Of a stretch of DNA of 64,000 nucleotides, positions 1-8,897 are shown in pieces. The notes beneath the pieces were generated by a model, which saw only the letters and a list, made by a program, of their open reading frames with translations, did not search any database and was not told the origin of the DNA. The DNA is from Edaphocola aurantiacus. GTDB lineage: Bacteria > Bacteroidota > Bacteroidia > Chitinophagales > Chitinophagaceae. Each line of letters starts with the position of its first letter. Positions within the stretch are counted from its first letter, which is position 1. The stretch lies in assembly GCF_019797745.1 (NCBI RefSeq), contig NZ_VOSI01000005.1:1-64000 (forward strand). Reading direction: 5' to 3'. The position numbers and the translations under genes are program-made.

Positions 1-83
1 CCTCTTCCCATTCCGAACAGAGCAGTTAAGCCCATCATGGCCGATGATACTGGTGTATTCCGGGAAAGTAGGTAGCTGCCATA
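1..83 (+). rRNA. rrf: 5S ribosomal RNA, 3' part
   Basis: The window opens inside a 5S rRNA gene. The stretch CCGAACAGAGCAGTTAAGCC and the GGGAAAGTAGGTAGCTGCC end are the conserved B/C and D/E helices and 3' strand of bacterial 5S. The 5' part, about 30 nt, lies outside the window. The gene is followed directly by a strong terminator, so this is the end of an rRNA operon. The exact 3' end is uncertain by a few bases. Confidence 0.93.
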
Positions 84-92
84 TTTATTTTA

Positions 93-130
93 AGACACCC
101 TTCAAAACTGAAGGGTGTCTCTTTTTTTTT
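93..130 (+). terminator. rRNA operon intrinsic terminator
   Basis: A perfect 12-bp stem (AGACACCCTTCA / TGAAGGGTGTCT) with an AAAC loop is followed by nine T residues. It stands ten bases after the 5S 3' end and is the textbook arrangement for ending the rRNA transcript. Confidence 0.95.
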
Positions 131-260
131 ATGTATATACTTAACAAAAGGAAGAACAACAAGACATAACAAAACAACAAGGAATACCATACCAGAGAAT
201 ACCAGAAATAAAGGAAACACAACAACACAAATACAACAACACAAATACATTAATAGCCTA

Positions 261-300
261 TACACAATAAGCGCCCTGAAAACAGGGCGCTTATTGTGTA
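261..300. repeat. Perfect 18-bp inverted repeat in intergenic gap
   Basis: Two 18-bp arms starting TACACAATAAGCG enclose an AAAA loop with no mismatch. There is no T-run beyond it, but the AT-rich base of the stem could serve as a U-tract in either direction. The gap 131-397 holds no credible gene: 131-260 is A/C-rich on this strand and carries a 14-bp tandem duplication (AACAACACAAATAC twice) just before the hairpin. It may be a backup terminator or a leader structure of the following gene. Confidence 0.7.
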
Positions 301-397
301 TTAAGCAGATCATATAAAAATAATCTTTCAGGTATTTATATTCATATTGTGCTTTATGTTATAAACTCCTTATATTTACATCCAAATTTTTTGTTAA

Positions 398-1279
398 ATG
401 AACTTTCGTTTAGTATTCTCTGCTCTTTTTGCCTGCTTGTTCATGTTGAGCTGCGAAAAGAGTATCTCTTTAAACAATACTTCTGCAAATCCGAACCTGG
501 ATGAATTGAAACAGTATGATGTTGCTTATGGGGCTGATCCGGCTTATCGGATGGACGTATGTCTGCCTCAGGGAAGGGTAGGGAATACTCCTGTAGTGAT
601 CCTGTTACATGGAGCTTACTGGACGATGGGAGGAAAAGAAACGATGACCCGCTGGCAGGATAGCTTTTTGCGCAATCACATTGCTGCTATCAATATCAAT
701 GTGCGTAAGGCAGATACTATAAGTGTGCATTACCAGAGTATAGTAGAAGACATACACAATGCAATCAATTATATTACTGCACATAGTAAAGAATGGGGTA
801 TACGCAATAGCGGTTACGTATTAGTGGGGATGAACTCTGGTGGACATATGGCACTGTTATACACACACAAATATAACTTTGATGATATGATCAAAGCTGT
901 TATTGCACTGGCAGCGCCCAGCGATCTGACAGATGATATGTACCTGAATAATATGATATCGCTGAATAAATTAAAGGAACTGGAAGCGATTACGGGTAAG
1001 CCATATGTTTTGGGTACAGGTGTTCCTACAGCCTACCTGGATGCAAGCCCGAGATTTTACCCGAAAAAAACGCCTACTTTATTAATTCATGGCAAAGCCG
1101 ATGATGTAGTGCCTTTTAACCAGACAAATGCATACCAGGTAATCCTGAATAATACTAAATGCTATAACCGTTTATTTCCGCTGTCTGCAGCAGGTTACGA
1201 TCTGAATTTAACGGATCCTGCTGTTGCAGGATCCGTCTTCAAGGAAATGCAAAACTGGTGCTGGCAGTTTGGTGCTTAA
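398..1279 (+). CDS. Alpha/beta-hydrolase-fold lipoprotein, catalytic residues lost
   Basis: The 293-aa protein begins with a lipoprotein signal (hydrophobic run, lipobox LSC with Cys19), so it is probably anchored in the envelope. The rest follows the BD-FAE/esterase-lipase pattern: oxyanion motif HGAYW at residue 71, a nucleophile-elbow region at 144-148 and an HGKADDVVP acid segment at 231-239. The elbow reads GMNSG where family members have GxSxG, so Asn146 occupies the nucleophile position. The usual GHGF histidine region reads AAGYDLN, with Tyr267 in the histidine place. The acid Asp235 remains. By sequence it looks like a pseudo-hydrolase that may bind rather than cleave a ligand. Its stop overlaps that of the convergent TonB receptor gene. 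Confidence 0.85.
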   Translation: MNFRLVFSALFACLFMLSCEKSISLNNTSANPNLDELKQYDVAYGADPAYRMDVCLPQGRVGNTPVVILLHGAYWTMGGKETMTRWQDSFLRNHIAAININVRKADTISVHYQSIVEDIHNAINYITAHSKEWGIRNSGYVLVGMNSGGHMALLYTHKYNFDDMIKAVIALAAPSDLTDDMYLNNMISLNKLKELEAITGKPYVLGTGVPTAYLDASPRFYPKKTPTLLIHGKADDVVPFNQTNAYQVILNNTKCYNRLFPLSAAGYDLNLTDPAVAGSVFKEMQNWCWQFGA

Positions 1280-3351
1280 GCTCCGAGCTGCAGACGCAGA
1301 CCAACAAATATTCTTCTGCCCTGATTGGGCCCATATACATAGGTTGGATCAAAGGTCAACCCATAAGGGTTTTCAGTAGTGGTCATTACCTGTCCATTGC
1401 TACCGTACTCTACTTTTTTATCGAAGGGATCGTGGCTGCGGGCTATGATGAACGGATTATTCCGGTTAGGTGTCCAGTCCAGCAGATTCTTTACTCCAGC
1501 ATATATCTCCATACGCTTATTATGCTTGTAGGTCAATTGAATATTCTGCAGGCTCCACCATGGTGAGTAAGCGCTTCTCGGATCGTTGGGGCCAAGTAAA
1601 GGCAATCTCATAGGACTATATACATTACCGGTATAATCTATAGATACCCTTGCTGCTTTTATCAGATAAGAGATGGCCCAGGTTGCTGTAAATTTCTCGG
1701 TCAGGATCTGCTGTTTGGTCACTTTTGCAGCAGTAACCGTATTGGCCATCAGTGTCGCCCCTCCCATGAATTTCCATCCGTTGGTCCAGTTCATATCCAT
1801 ATTCAGACTTATACCTTTACTTTCGGCGTAGCCATCCAGGTTATCATAGATAATCTTATTCGGATCGGTTTCATAATCTGGTACAATGCGGTTGGTGAAA
1901 TAGGTGTAGAATCCTGTAATATCAAAACTATAAAAATGTCCCTGTTCGCTGAATATTCTGCGGTTATAGTTCAGGTTGATATTATATGACCGCTCCGGTT
2001 TCAGATCGTTCAGGATAGACAGGCTGCGCGCACCGGTTAAGGCGGCATGTTCTTCTGTAAAAATATTCACCACCCTGAAGCCCGTACCGGCATTGACGCG
2101 GATAATATGTTCTGGACTGACGGCCCATTTATAAGCCAGGCGCGGGGTATATATATTGCCATGTACATTATGATGGTCATAGCGGAAGCCCATCAGTAAC
2201 TTGTGTTTCTTGTTGAAAGTATATTCATCCTGCAGAAAGATACCCGGAAGAACACTTTTCTGAGCCTTTATAGTTGCGGCAGTATTGTCATCATAATAAG
2301 TATACCGCAGCGCAGTACCCAGTAAAAGATCATGTTTGCCTACCAGCTTATCCCAGGTCAGTTGGCCGAAGGCGATATTTTGCAATGCCATATATTGGGT
2401 AGCGCCATATACACTGTTCTGATCATGATTATTATAAGAGAAGGAGAGCATCAGTTTCTCCTTTACCGGTAACTGGTACTTACCGATCAGCTCCCAGCGT
2501 TTGGTATAAATACTCTCTCCATATATACTGTCCCCACCTCTGAATTGCGGCGTCCAGTTCATTTCTCCGCCCCATCGGTCTTCATACAGGTAGCGGCCGG
2601 CTATACTGGCAACACGGTTTTCCTTGCGTTTGTAATTCCACTTTTGAAATACAGAAATGCGGTTTTGCAGGGTGACATCCGTAAAGTTATCCTTGTTCTT
2701 ATCCTCTGGCTGCTGGTAGTTGAAATAATTGACACCGGTCATCATACTCCATTTTTTGCCCAGGGGTAGACTCAGGCCCAGATCTATATTATATTCCTGC
2801 CAGCTGGTAGCCATGAGGTCAGCACTGGCCTGTATCTTATTGCCCGGTGCTTTGGTAATGATGTTGATCAGCCCTCCTACAGCTTCGCTACCATACAAAG
2901 AAGAGGCCGGACCTTTGACCAGCTCTATACGTTCCACAATAGAATTGGGAATGCCGGAAAGTCCGTATACCGTAGACAGACTACTCACAATAGGCATACC
3001 GTCAATAAGGACCATCGTATAGGGTCCTTCGAGGCCATTGATATGGATATCACCGGTATTGCAGACATTACAATTGATCTGCGGACGTACACCATTGATA
3101 TTCTGCATGGCTTCGAAGATATTCGGAGTAGGATTCTTTTTAAAGAAGGCAGGGGTATATACCTCGACCAGCACGGGACTATTGATCTTGGACACTTCTT
3201 TCATGGTGCCGGTTACCACAACATCGTCGAGTATTGTTTGTTTACTTTCCTTTTTCAGGCTGTCTGGTGATGTGACTTCCTGGCCAATGGCAAGTGATGT
3301 AATCGCCATCATCCCGGTGATCAATATGATATGTTGTATGAAGTTTTTCAA
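1276..3351 (-). CDS. TonB-dependent outer membrane receptor
   Basis: A 691-aa outer membrane receptor with a signal peptide ending near IGQ (residue 24), a TonB-box-like DDVVVTGT at 42-49, a plug domain to about residue 155 (VLIDGMPIVSS, VERIELVKGPASSLYG, GGLINIITK) and a 22-strand barrel type C-terminus. There is no N-terminal carboxypeptidase-regulatory domain, unlike SusC proteins, so it resembles BtuB/FepA-type metal or cofactor receptors. A CNVC pair (Cys94, Cys97) sits in the plug, which is suggestive of metal contact. The start codon is TTG. It is divergent from a YncE-like propeller gene, recalling the E. coli yncD-yncE pair. The substrate cannot be named from sequence. Confidence 0.93.
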   Translation of the reverse strand: MKNFIQHIILITGMMAITSLAIGQEVTSPDSLKKESKQTILDDVVVTGTMKEVSKINSPVLVEVYTPAFFKKNPTPNIFEAMQNINGVRPQINCNVCNTGDIHINGLEGPYTMVLIDGMPIVSSLSTVYGLSGIPNSIVERIELVKGPASSLYGSEAVGGLINIITKAPGNKIQASADLMATSWQEYNIDLGLSLPLGKKWSMMTGVNYFNYQQPEDKNKDNFTDVTLQNRISVFQKWNYKRKENRVASIAGRYLYEDRWGGEMNWTPQFRGGDSIYGESIYTKRWELIGKYQLPVKEKLMLSFSYNNHDQNSVYGATQYMALQNIAFGQLTWDKLVGKHDLLLGTALRYTYYDDNTAATIKAQKSVLPGIFLQDEYTFNKKHKLLMGFRYDHHNVHGNIYTPRLAYKWAVSPEHIIRVNAGTGFRVVNIFTEEHAALTGARSLSILNDLKPERSYNINLNYNRRIFSEQGHFYSFDITGFYTYFTNRIVPDYETDPNKIIYDNLDGYAESKGISLNMDMNWTNGWKFMGGATLMANTVTAAKVTKQQILTEKFTATWAISYLIKAARVSIDYTGNVYSPMRLPLLGPNDPRSAYSPWWSLQNIQLTYKHNKRMEIYAGVKNLLDWTPNRNNPFIIARSHDPFDKKVEYGSNGQVMTTTENPYGLTFDPTYVYGPNQGRRIFVGLRLQLGA

Positions 3352-3373
3352 AGCTAAATTTGTTTAATTAATG

Positions 3374-3401
3374 CAAAAATAAAAAAGTTAGACAAATCTA
3401 A
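3374..3401 (-). promoter_or_regulatory. Promoter and palindromic operator of the TonB receptor/YncE pair
   Basis: On the minus strand TATTTTTG (3374-3381) fits the Bacteroidota -7 box TAnnTTTG, 23 bases ahead of the TTG start. Just upstream lies TTAGACAAATCTAA (3388-3401), with perfect 5-bp arms around a 4-bp spacer. The TTAG...CTAA type is reminiscent of DtxR/IdeR-family iron or manganese sites. Its position would cover the promoter and lies between the divergent genes. Assignment to a regulator family is inference. Confidence 0.5.
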
Positions 3402-3488
3402 TAAATTATTTTCCCACATCTATATTAAATTATTGTTTAGGGCATTTTAACAACAGCGTTTAAATGGAAATAATTATTTTACAAGCTT

Positions 3489-4514
3489 ATGATTATGAAG
3501 GCAATATCGTCTCTATTATGCGGCGTTTTACTGGTTGGGTCGAGCTATGCCGGCAATAAAGAATATATTCTGGTTTTATCTAAAACAGAGGGTAAAATGG
3601 TTGTACTGGACTATAACGCACTGGATAGCATTACCGCAGTAAGCGTAGGTCCGGATCCGCATGAGGTGGTAACCAGTGCAGATGGTTCGCGGGCATTTAT
3701 ATCAGTGCCGCAGATGAATGCGGCCGGTCATGAGATCGATATTGTTGATCTGAAAACCCTGAAACTCCTGCATAAAGTGGATACCAGGCCCTTCTATATC
3801 CCTCATGGACTGGTGTATAGGAATGGAATATTATGGTTTACTGCACAGGGCTCAAAAGCAGTAGTACAATACGATGTGCAGGCAGACCGAATGATCAATG
3901 TATTCGGAACCGGACAGGATTTTACGCATTTGCTTTACCTAAGCACCGATGAAAAGCAGTTTTATACCACAAATGTAGAATCGGGTACAGTCAGTATTTT
4001 TGATTGGCAGACCCTTCCTCCTTATATGCCTCCGACGGGTAAGCTGCCCGCTGGTGCTACAGAACGGCAGGAGTGGCGGCAGACCCTGGTGCCTACAGGT
4101 TTGGGTTCAGAGGGTTTTGATGTGCTGGAAAGTGCACAGGAGTTATGGACTGCACGTCCCGATGGTCATGTTATTGTTGTAGACCTGTTGCAAAAGAAGA
4201 TAAAGAAGGACATTAATACCGGTGTGGAGGGCTTGCATCGCCTCAGAATCACTCCGGATGGCAAGACGGTTTGTATCGTGAGTGTCAAGACAGGAGACCT
4301 GCTGTACTATGACCGTGCCACAGGCAAGTTCTTAGAAAGCAGGAATATAGGCCAGGGGGCCGGTATATATATGGATAAGGGGCGCAACCGGATGTTTATA
4401 TCCTGCACCCCTAATAATTATGTTGTTGTAATAGACCTGAATACCCGTAAAGAAATAACCCGCATCCCGATTGGTAAACCGGACGGAATCACCAGCGTAC
4501 AGGTAGTAGAATAG
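3489..4514 (+). CDS. YncE-like YVTN beta-propeller protein, exported
   Basis: The 341-aa protein has a signal peptide (cleavage near SYAG, residue 20-22) followed by repeated blades of the YVTN/lactonase-like beta-propeller type, for example EYILVLSKTEGKMVVLDY, DPHEVVTSADGSRAFIS and HRLRITPDGKTVCIVSV. Such proteins bind ligands or surfaces and are rarely shown to be enzymes. Gene position, divergent from a TonB receptor over a shared operator-like palindrome, suggests a periplasmic or surface partner in uptake of the same substrate. ATG at 3495 is an alternative start. The gene ends one base before the stop of the convergent antiporter gene. Confidence 0.85.
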   Translation: MIMKAISSLLCGVLLVGSSYAGNKEYILVLSKTEGKMVVLDYNALDSITAVSVGPDPHEVVTSADGSRAFISVPQMNAAGHEIDIVDLKTLKLLHKVDTRPFYIPHGLVYRNGILWFTAQGSKAVVQYDVQADRMINVFGTGQDFTHLLYLSTDEKQFYTTNVESGTVSIFDWQTLPPYMPPTGKLPAGATERQEWRQTLVPTGLGSEGFDVLESAQELWTARPDGHVIVVDLLQKKIKKDINTGVEGLHRLRITPDGKTVCIVSVKTGDLLYYDRATGKFLESRNIGQGAGIYMDKGRNRMFISCTPNNYVVVIDLNTRKEITRIPIGKPDGITSVQVVE

Positions 4515-4515
4515 G

Positions 4516-6126
4516 CTAATGGCTGATGCCTGTGACCTTCATTTCGCTGAGGTCGAGTTGCAACTCGGCCTTGCGGATCTCGCTGTCGCTGAACAGGTTT
4601 TCTCTGCGCAGACGGAACAGCTCCTGGCGCTGTATATGATACAGATCCAGTAATATATGGTTAAAGGATTGAATGCGTCCGTGTTCATCCATATTACAAC
4701 CCAGTGTTTCCAGTTTTTGCTGGGTCATCTGCAGATCAGCCTCCAGTTCCGCTTTTAGCTGGCGCAAAAATTCATTTACATCCAGGTGATGGTTGTGGTG
4801 ATCGTTGATCTGTTGCAGGGCCACCTTGTTCAGGTTAAAACGGATACCCGCCTGCTGCTCATTTTCCGGAGCAATGATATCAATCTCTTTTATGCCCGTC
4901 CATTTAATGATCAATGGAAGTGTAAGTCCTTGAAATACAAGGGTTACAAAGATTACAACAAAAGTAATGAAGATGATCAGGCTGCGATGCGGAAAAGGGG
5001 TCACTTTATCGTCCATAAACAAAGGAATCGATAAGGCTGTAGCCAGGGAAACCACTCCTCTCATTCCGGCCCAGCTGATGATCAGGGGACCTTTCCAGCC
5101 GGGAGAAGGGTCTTTGCGTATCCTGCTGCTCAGCAGGCGTGGTAAGTGTGCTGCCGGAAATACCCACAGCATACGTAGTACGATAGCTATTGCGCTGATA
5201 ATCAATCCATAGATAATGGCATCTTTAATAGAATAATCTCCCAGTCCCTCAATCACATCCGGTAATGCCAGTCCAATAAGGATAAACACCAGTGCATTCA
5301 TAATAAAGATCATTGTGGTCCAGACACCCAGCATATTCATACGGCTGTGTCCACTGCGGAACACTTCATGGGCCCGGAAAGATATAAATAATCCGCCGCT
5401 GACTACCGCCATTACCCCGGAAAAGTGGAACTGCTCTGCCCCCAGGAAAAGCATATATGGTGTCATGACAGTAAAGGCCGCGTCTGTAGCTGCATTAGTG
5501 GGCAGGAACCGATGGATCACATACATAATATGCGCACCGGCCAGTCCGATAACTACGCCCATACCCGCAACGAGGAAAAACTGCCCCGTAGCCTGCTGCA
5601 TAGAAAAACTACCTGTAAGGATCGCCGCCAGGGCAAAACGGAACACAATCAGGGAGGAAGCATCGTTCACAAGGCTCTCGCCCTCCAGTATGGTCAGTAT
5701 TCTTTTAGGCACTTTAAGGCCTTTTAATACCGTAGCAGCGGCCACGGCATCTGGCGGGGATATAATGCCACCCAGGAGGAAGCCGAGGGCCAGGGTGAAG
5801 CCGGGAATGAAGCTATTGGCACAATATGCGACCACCAGTGAGGTGAAGAACACCAGTCCGAAGGCCAAAAGGCTGATTGGCCGTTTCCACTTCCAGAAAT
5901 CCTTCCACGAAGTATACCATGCTGCCTCATATAGTAATGGGGGCAGGAAAATGGTAAAAATCAGGTCCGGTTTCAGCGATATGCGCGGCAGACCGGGTAT
6001 AAAGCTGATGACCAGCCCGGCTATGACCAGAAAAATAGGGTAGGCCACTTTGGCTTTCTGTGCCAGCATGACCAGCATAAGTACTGCAAAAAGTAAGCCT
6101 AAAACCAGGAGTAATGTATGATGCAT
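4516..6126 (-). CDS. Na+/H+ antiporter, CPA1 family (NhaP-like)
   Basis: The 536-aa inner membrane protein has about 12 membrane segments, then a C-terminal cytoplasmic tail of roughly 110 residues that is rich in charged residues and predicted helical. CPA1 hallmarks are FLPPLLYEAAW, GGIISPPDAVAAATVLKGL and the ion-binding GESLVNDASSLIVF. It exchanges Na+ or K+ for protons in pH and salt homeostasis. The frame is open 27 codons further upstream, but ATG at 6126 gives a sensible first membrane segment (MHHTLLLVLGLLFAVLM), so it is taken as the start. It is transcribed alone. Confidence 0.92.
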   Translation of the reverse strand: MHHTLLLVLGLLFAVLMLVMLAQKAKVAYPIFLVIAGLVISFIPGLPRISLKPDLIFTIFLPPLLYEAAWYTSWKDFWKWKRPISLLAFGLVFFTSLVVAYCANSFIPGFTLALGFLLGGIISPPDAVAAATVLKGLKVPKRILTILEGESLVNDASSLIVFRFALAAILTGSFSMQQATGQFFLVAGMGVVIGLAGAHIMYVIHRFLPTNAATDAAFTVMTPYMLFLGAEQFHFSGVMAVVSGGLFISFRAHEVFRSGHSRMNMLGVWTTMIFIMNALVFILIGLALPDVIEGLGDYSIKDAIIYGLIISAIAIVLRMLWVFPAAHLPRLLSSRIRKDPSPGWKGPLIISWAGMRGVVSLATALSIPLFMDDKVTPFPHRSLIIFITFVVIFVTLVFQGLTLPLIIKWTGIKEIDIIAPENEQQAGIRFNLNKVALQQINDHHNHHLDVNEFLRQLKAELEADLQMTQQKLETLGCNMDEHGRIQSFNHILLDLYHIQRQELFRLRRENLFSDSEIRKAELQLDLSEMKVTGISH

Positions 6127-6256
6127 AAATGAATAACAAATGGTGGATAAACAGAACGGCCACCATACCGGCATGGTAACCGGCACAATGGCTGTCCCAA
6201 AGTACAAAAAAAATGTTTTTTTATTTATGATCTGTTTTTCGCGCTATAAGAATTCT

Positions 6257-7015
6257 TTATAAGAACATACCTCCAGATATTTCGAGGCGCTGTGCAGTGA
6301 TCCATTTCGCTTCATCGGTACATAAGAAGGCTACCACACCACCGATATCGTCCGGTACACCCACGCGACCCAGGGCCGTTTGTGCCGCCAGCATATCGTT
6401 GAGTTGTTTATTGTCTCTTACTACACCGCCACCAAAATCGGTTTCAATAGCACCTGGTGCCACAATGTTTACATTGATGCCACGGCTACCCAGTTCTTTA
6501 GCCTGGTATTTGGTCAGTGTCTCCATTGCGCCCTTCATGGAGGCATAAGCTGCATAGCCCGGAGTGGCAAAACGGGTAAGGCCTGTAGAAATATTGATGA
6601 TACCACCACCATCGGCGATGAGCTCAGCTACCAGTTGCTGTGTCAGGAAGAAGGCTCCTTTAAAGTGAATATTCATCAACTGATCAAACTGATCCGGGGT
6701 AGTCTGCTCAAATGAAGCGTGAATGCCAATACCTGCATTATTAATGAGATAACTTATTTTATCTGTTTGAAAATGAGCAGATAAAGATTCTTTAAGTGTA
6801 TCTGAAAATGCAGAGAATGACTGACTGTCTGCAGTATCCAGCTGCAGTGCATGGGCCTTAACCCCTTTCTCCTGCAGGGCCAGTACCACATTGTTTGCTT
6901 CTTCAGTATTGCTTTTATAAGTAATGATTACATCCAGGCCTTTTGATGCTAATGCCTCTGCCATGTTTCTGCCTAAACCACGGCTTCCGCCGGTTACTAA
7001 TGCTATTTTGTTCAT
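6257..7015 (-). CDS. Short-chain dehydrogenase/reductase (SDR)
   Basis: A 252-aa classical SDR. The NAD(P)-binding TGGSRGLG is at the N-terminus, NNAG follows in the middle, and the catalytic pair YASMK is at about two thirds, with PG and ETDF motifs after it. The C-terminal SGGMFL tail is common in FabG-like enzymes. It reduces or oxidises an unknown carbonyl/alcohol substrate. ATG at 7015 was chosen because the GxxxGxG motif then falls at residues 8-14. It lies 37 bases downstream of an AraC-type regulator on the same strand, so the regulator probably controls it. Confidence 0.9.
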   Translation of the reverse strand: MNKIALVTGGSRGLGRNMAEALASKGLDVIITYKSNTEEANNVVLALQEKGVKAHALQLDTADSQSFSAFSDTLKESLSAHFQTDKISYLINNAGIGIHASFEQTTPDQFDQLMNIHFKGAFFLTQQLVAELIADGGGIINISTGLTRFATPGYAAYASMKGAMETLTKYQAKELGSRGINVNIVAPGAIETDFGGGVVRDNKQLNDMLAAQTALGRVGVPDDIGGVVAFLCTDEAKWITAQRLEISGGMFL

Positions 7016-7052
7016 ATTGATTTGTGATTTGAAGACACAAAATTTCAACATT

Positions 7053-7451
7053 TTACAGCATTGTCATGGTGTTAGCTTCGGTATTTTGCAGCGTTATATA
7101 TTTTTTACGAAACTGGCCCGGCGTCAAGCCCTCAAATTTTTTGAAAAATTTGGAGAAATTGGAAGGGTCGTAGGTAAGGATGCGGGCAATATCTGCCACA
7201 GATACGGCATCTTTCAGCAGCATGTTTTTAGCAATATCCAGTATTTTCTGGTCATAAAAATGGCAGGGATGGTAGCCGGTGTGTTCTTTTATGGTATCAG
7301 AAAGGTGGGAGTGCGATACATGCATGGCAGCCGCAATATCTTTCAGTTCCATCATCTCAGCGGTAGCGCCGGATAAAATATCGGCTAAGTGCTGGTCTAT
7401 AAAATCCAGGTATTCTCTGGTCATCGTTTCCGGACGTGTCGTTTTGCTCAT
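7053..7451 (-). CDS. AraC-family HTH regulator, DNA-binding domain only
   Basis: At 132 aa this is little more than the AraC C-terminal domain. Two helix-turn-helix units are visible: MELKDIAAAMHVSHSHLSDTIKEH and VSVADIARILTYDPSNFSKFFKKF, followed by the GLTPGQFRKKY signature. There is no N-terminal ligand-binding domain, so effector sensing is unclear. It precedes the SDR gene with a short gap and probably forms an operon with it. A -7-like site sits 49 bases upstream. Confidence 0.88.
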   Translation of the reverse strand: MSKTTRPETMTREYLDFIDQHLADILSGATAEMMELKDIAAAMHVSHSHLSDTIKEHTGYHPCHFYDQKILDIAKNMLLKDAVSVADIARILTYDPSNFSKFFKKFEGLTPGQFRKKYITLQNTEANTMTML

Positions 7452-7499
7452 ATCAGTTCTGCTACAGTGTTATCGGTCAGGGTTACGTGCTTGGTATTT

Positions 7500-7507
7500 C
7501 AAATGTA
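7500..7507 (-). promoter_or_regulatory. TAnnTTTG -7 box before AraC/SDR operon
   Basis: TACATTTG on the minus strand matches the Bacteroidota -7 consensus and lies 49 bases ahead of the regulator's start codon. Confidence 0.45.
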
Positions 7508-7555
7508 GAACAAATTGATATGCCACACTTGATAACGATGATTTTAAACAAATTA

Positions 7556-8224
7556 TTACAATTTCGCGGCAAAGCTTTCGAACTGACCTCTATCATTGCG
7601 CAGTACCGGGCCATGCCCGAAGCAGATGACGCGCGGGTTTAATTGCGCCAGCTTTTTTAAGGAGCGGATATTCAGTTCTTTATCCTTTGTGAAAAGGCCG
7701 GGAGGCAGATGCAGCCCCCGGATGCCGGTAAGCAGGTGTATATTGGTCGCGACATCACCCAGGATCAGGGTACCATCCGCCTCGCGAAAAAAGGAAAGGT
7801 GTCCGCTGGAGTGTCCCGGTGTTTCGATCACGGTAAATGTGCCGATCCGGTCATTCTCTTTCAGGGTTTTGGCCACCGGATGGCCCGGTCCGGCCCAGTA
7901 TTGCTGTTGCCATCTCGGAATAAGGTGTTGGGGGGAAGGGTATTCTCCGGTTACCTTGCCAGATACGGCCTGCCCCTCTTCGGGAGCACTGCACCATAAA
8001 GGAATGTCCAGTGCCTTGCAGATCGCATGGCTGCTGCCCTGGTGGTCGGGATGGGCATGGGTAAGTACATGTGCTTTGATCGGAAGCCCTTGGGTCGCTT
8101 TGAGTATTTTGGGAAAGGAACTGCGTATACCGGCATCGATCAGGAAACCATCAGCGATATAGCAATTGATCATATGTCCGAAAAAAAGAGGAAGGTGGTA
8201 TACACCCGGAGCTACTGTTGTCAT
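7556..8224 (-). CDS. MBL-fold metallo-hydrolase
   Basis: A 222-aa metallo-beta-lactamase superfamily protein. The zinc signature THAHPDH is at residues 55-61, a third histidine is in ETPGHSSGH, a further Asp is in LILGDV, and a last histidine is in CFGHGP. The overall pattern resembles glyoxalase II and quorum-lactonase-like hydrolases, so a thioester or lactone substrate is possible but not shown. ATG at 8224 gives the usual compact N-terminus; a second ATG nine codons upstream (8251) is possible. It follows the Crp gene on the same strand with a 70-base gap. Confidence 0.9.
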   Translation of the reverse strand: MTTVAPGVYHLPLFFGHMINCYIADGFLIDAGIRSSFPKILKATQGLPIKAHVLTHAHPDHQGSSHAICKALDIPLWCSAPEEGQAVSGKVTGEYPSPQHLIPRWQQQYWAGPGHPVAKTLKENDRIGTFTVIETPGHSSGHLSFFREADGTLILGDVATNIHLLTGIRGLHLPPGLFTKDKELNIRSLKKLAQLNPRVICFGHGPVLRNDRGQFESFAAKL

Positions 8225-8294
8225 AAAATCATGTTTTAATACAGATTTCAAAACTACCTGGTAGAGCTATACTAAAAAAGGACATTTGTCTTCA

Positions 8295-8897
8295 TTACTG
8301 CTGCCTGCACAAAGCCTTACGTACCCTTGAGAGCGTCCTGGTGGTCATGCCCAGGTACGAAGCCAGCTGGTTTACCGGTACACGGTTTATCAGGCCCGGT
8401 TGCTCTTCCAGTATATACTGGTACCGTTCTGCCGCATTATCGAGGCGAAGGCGATTGGCCCATCTTTCTTTTTCTATAAATTCCTTGTCGGCCAGTATCT
8501 TGCCCATATGCTGCCAGGCCGGATAGCGATCCTGCAATTGCTGTAGGTTATGATGAGTGATCACCATAAGCTGGCAGTCTTCCAGTGCCTGTATGCTTTT
8601 CGATGCCGGTACAGAATGTATCAAACTGTTATAATCGCAGGCAAAATCATGCTCCATCGCAAAGCAGGAGCTTAGCTCCCGGCCATCTTCTCTGAGCGAA
8701 AATGCCCGTAACAGACCATAATGAACGAAGGCCAGCTCCCGGCATATCATCCCTTCTCTGAACAGGAATGCCCCTTTAGGTACCTGTACTGCCTGGAACA
8801 GGTTAATGCCTTCCTGCAAAATGTCTTCCGGCATGGAATATAAACTGCGGAGGTATTGGCTCAGTTGCTGTGTGCCATCTTGCATCATTTTATACAT
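8295..8897 (-). CDS. Crp/Fnr-family transcriptional regulator
   Basis: A 200-aa protein with an N-terminal cyclic-nucleotide-binding-like beta-roll (about residues 25-125, containing VPKGAFLFREGMICRELAFV) and a C-terminal helix-turn-helix ending VNQLASYLGMTTRTLSRVRK. The cAMP-contact motif of true Crp (FGE...R.A) is not evident, so it is a Crp-fold regulator of unknown effector. Its start overlaps the end of the threonine aldolase gene by 8 bases, or abuts it if the ATG at 8888 is used. The two are therefore probably cotranscribed. Confidence 0.9.
   Translation of the reverse strand: MYKMMQDGTQQLSQYLRSLYSMPEDILQEGINLFQAVQVPKGAFLFREGMICRELAFVHYGLLRAFSLREDGRELSSCFAMEHDFACDYNSLIHSVPASKSIQALEDCQLMVITHHNLQQLQDRYPAWQHMGKILADKEFIEKERWANRLRLDNAAERYQYILEEQPGLINRVPVNQLASYLGMTTRTLSRVRKALCRQQ

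Noticed and set aside
35-313. Minus-strand 92-codon frame across the rRNA end and terminator
   Set aside because: It runs through the 5S gene and its terminator; its Cys/Val-rich composition comes from low-complexity A/C-rich DNA.
5315-6043. Long plus-strand frame opposite the Na+/H+ antiporter
   Set aside because: Antisense shadow of a gene with clear CPA1 motifs; no domain of its own.
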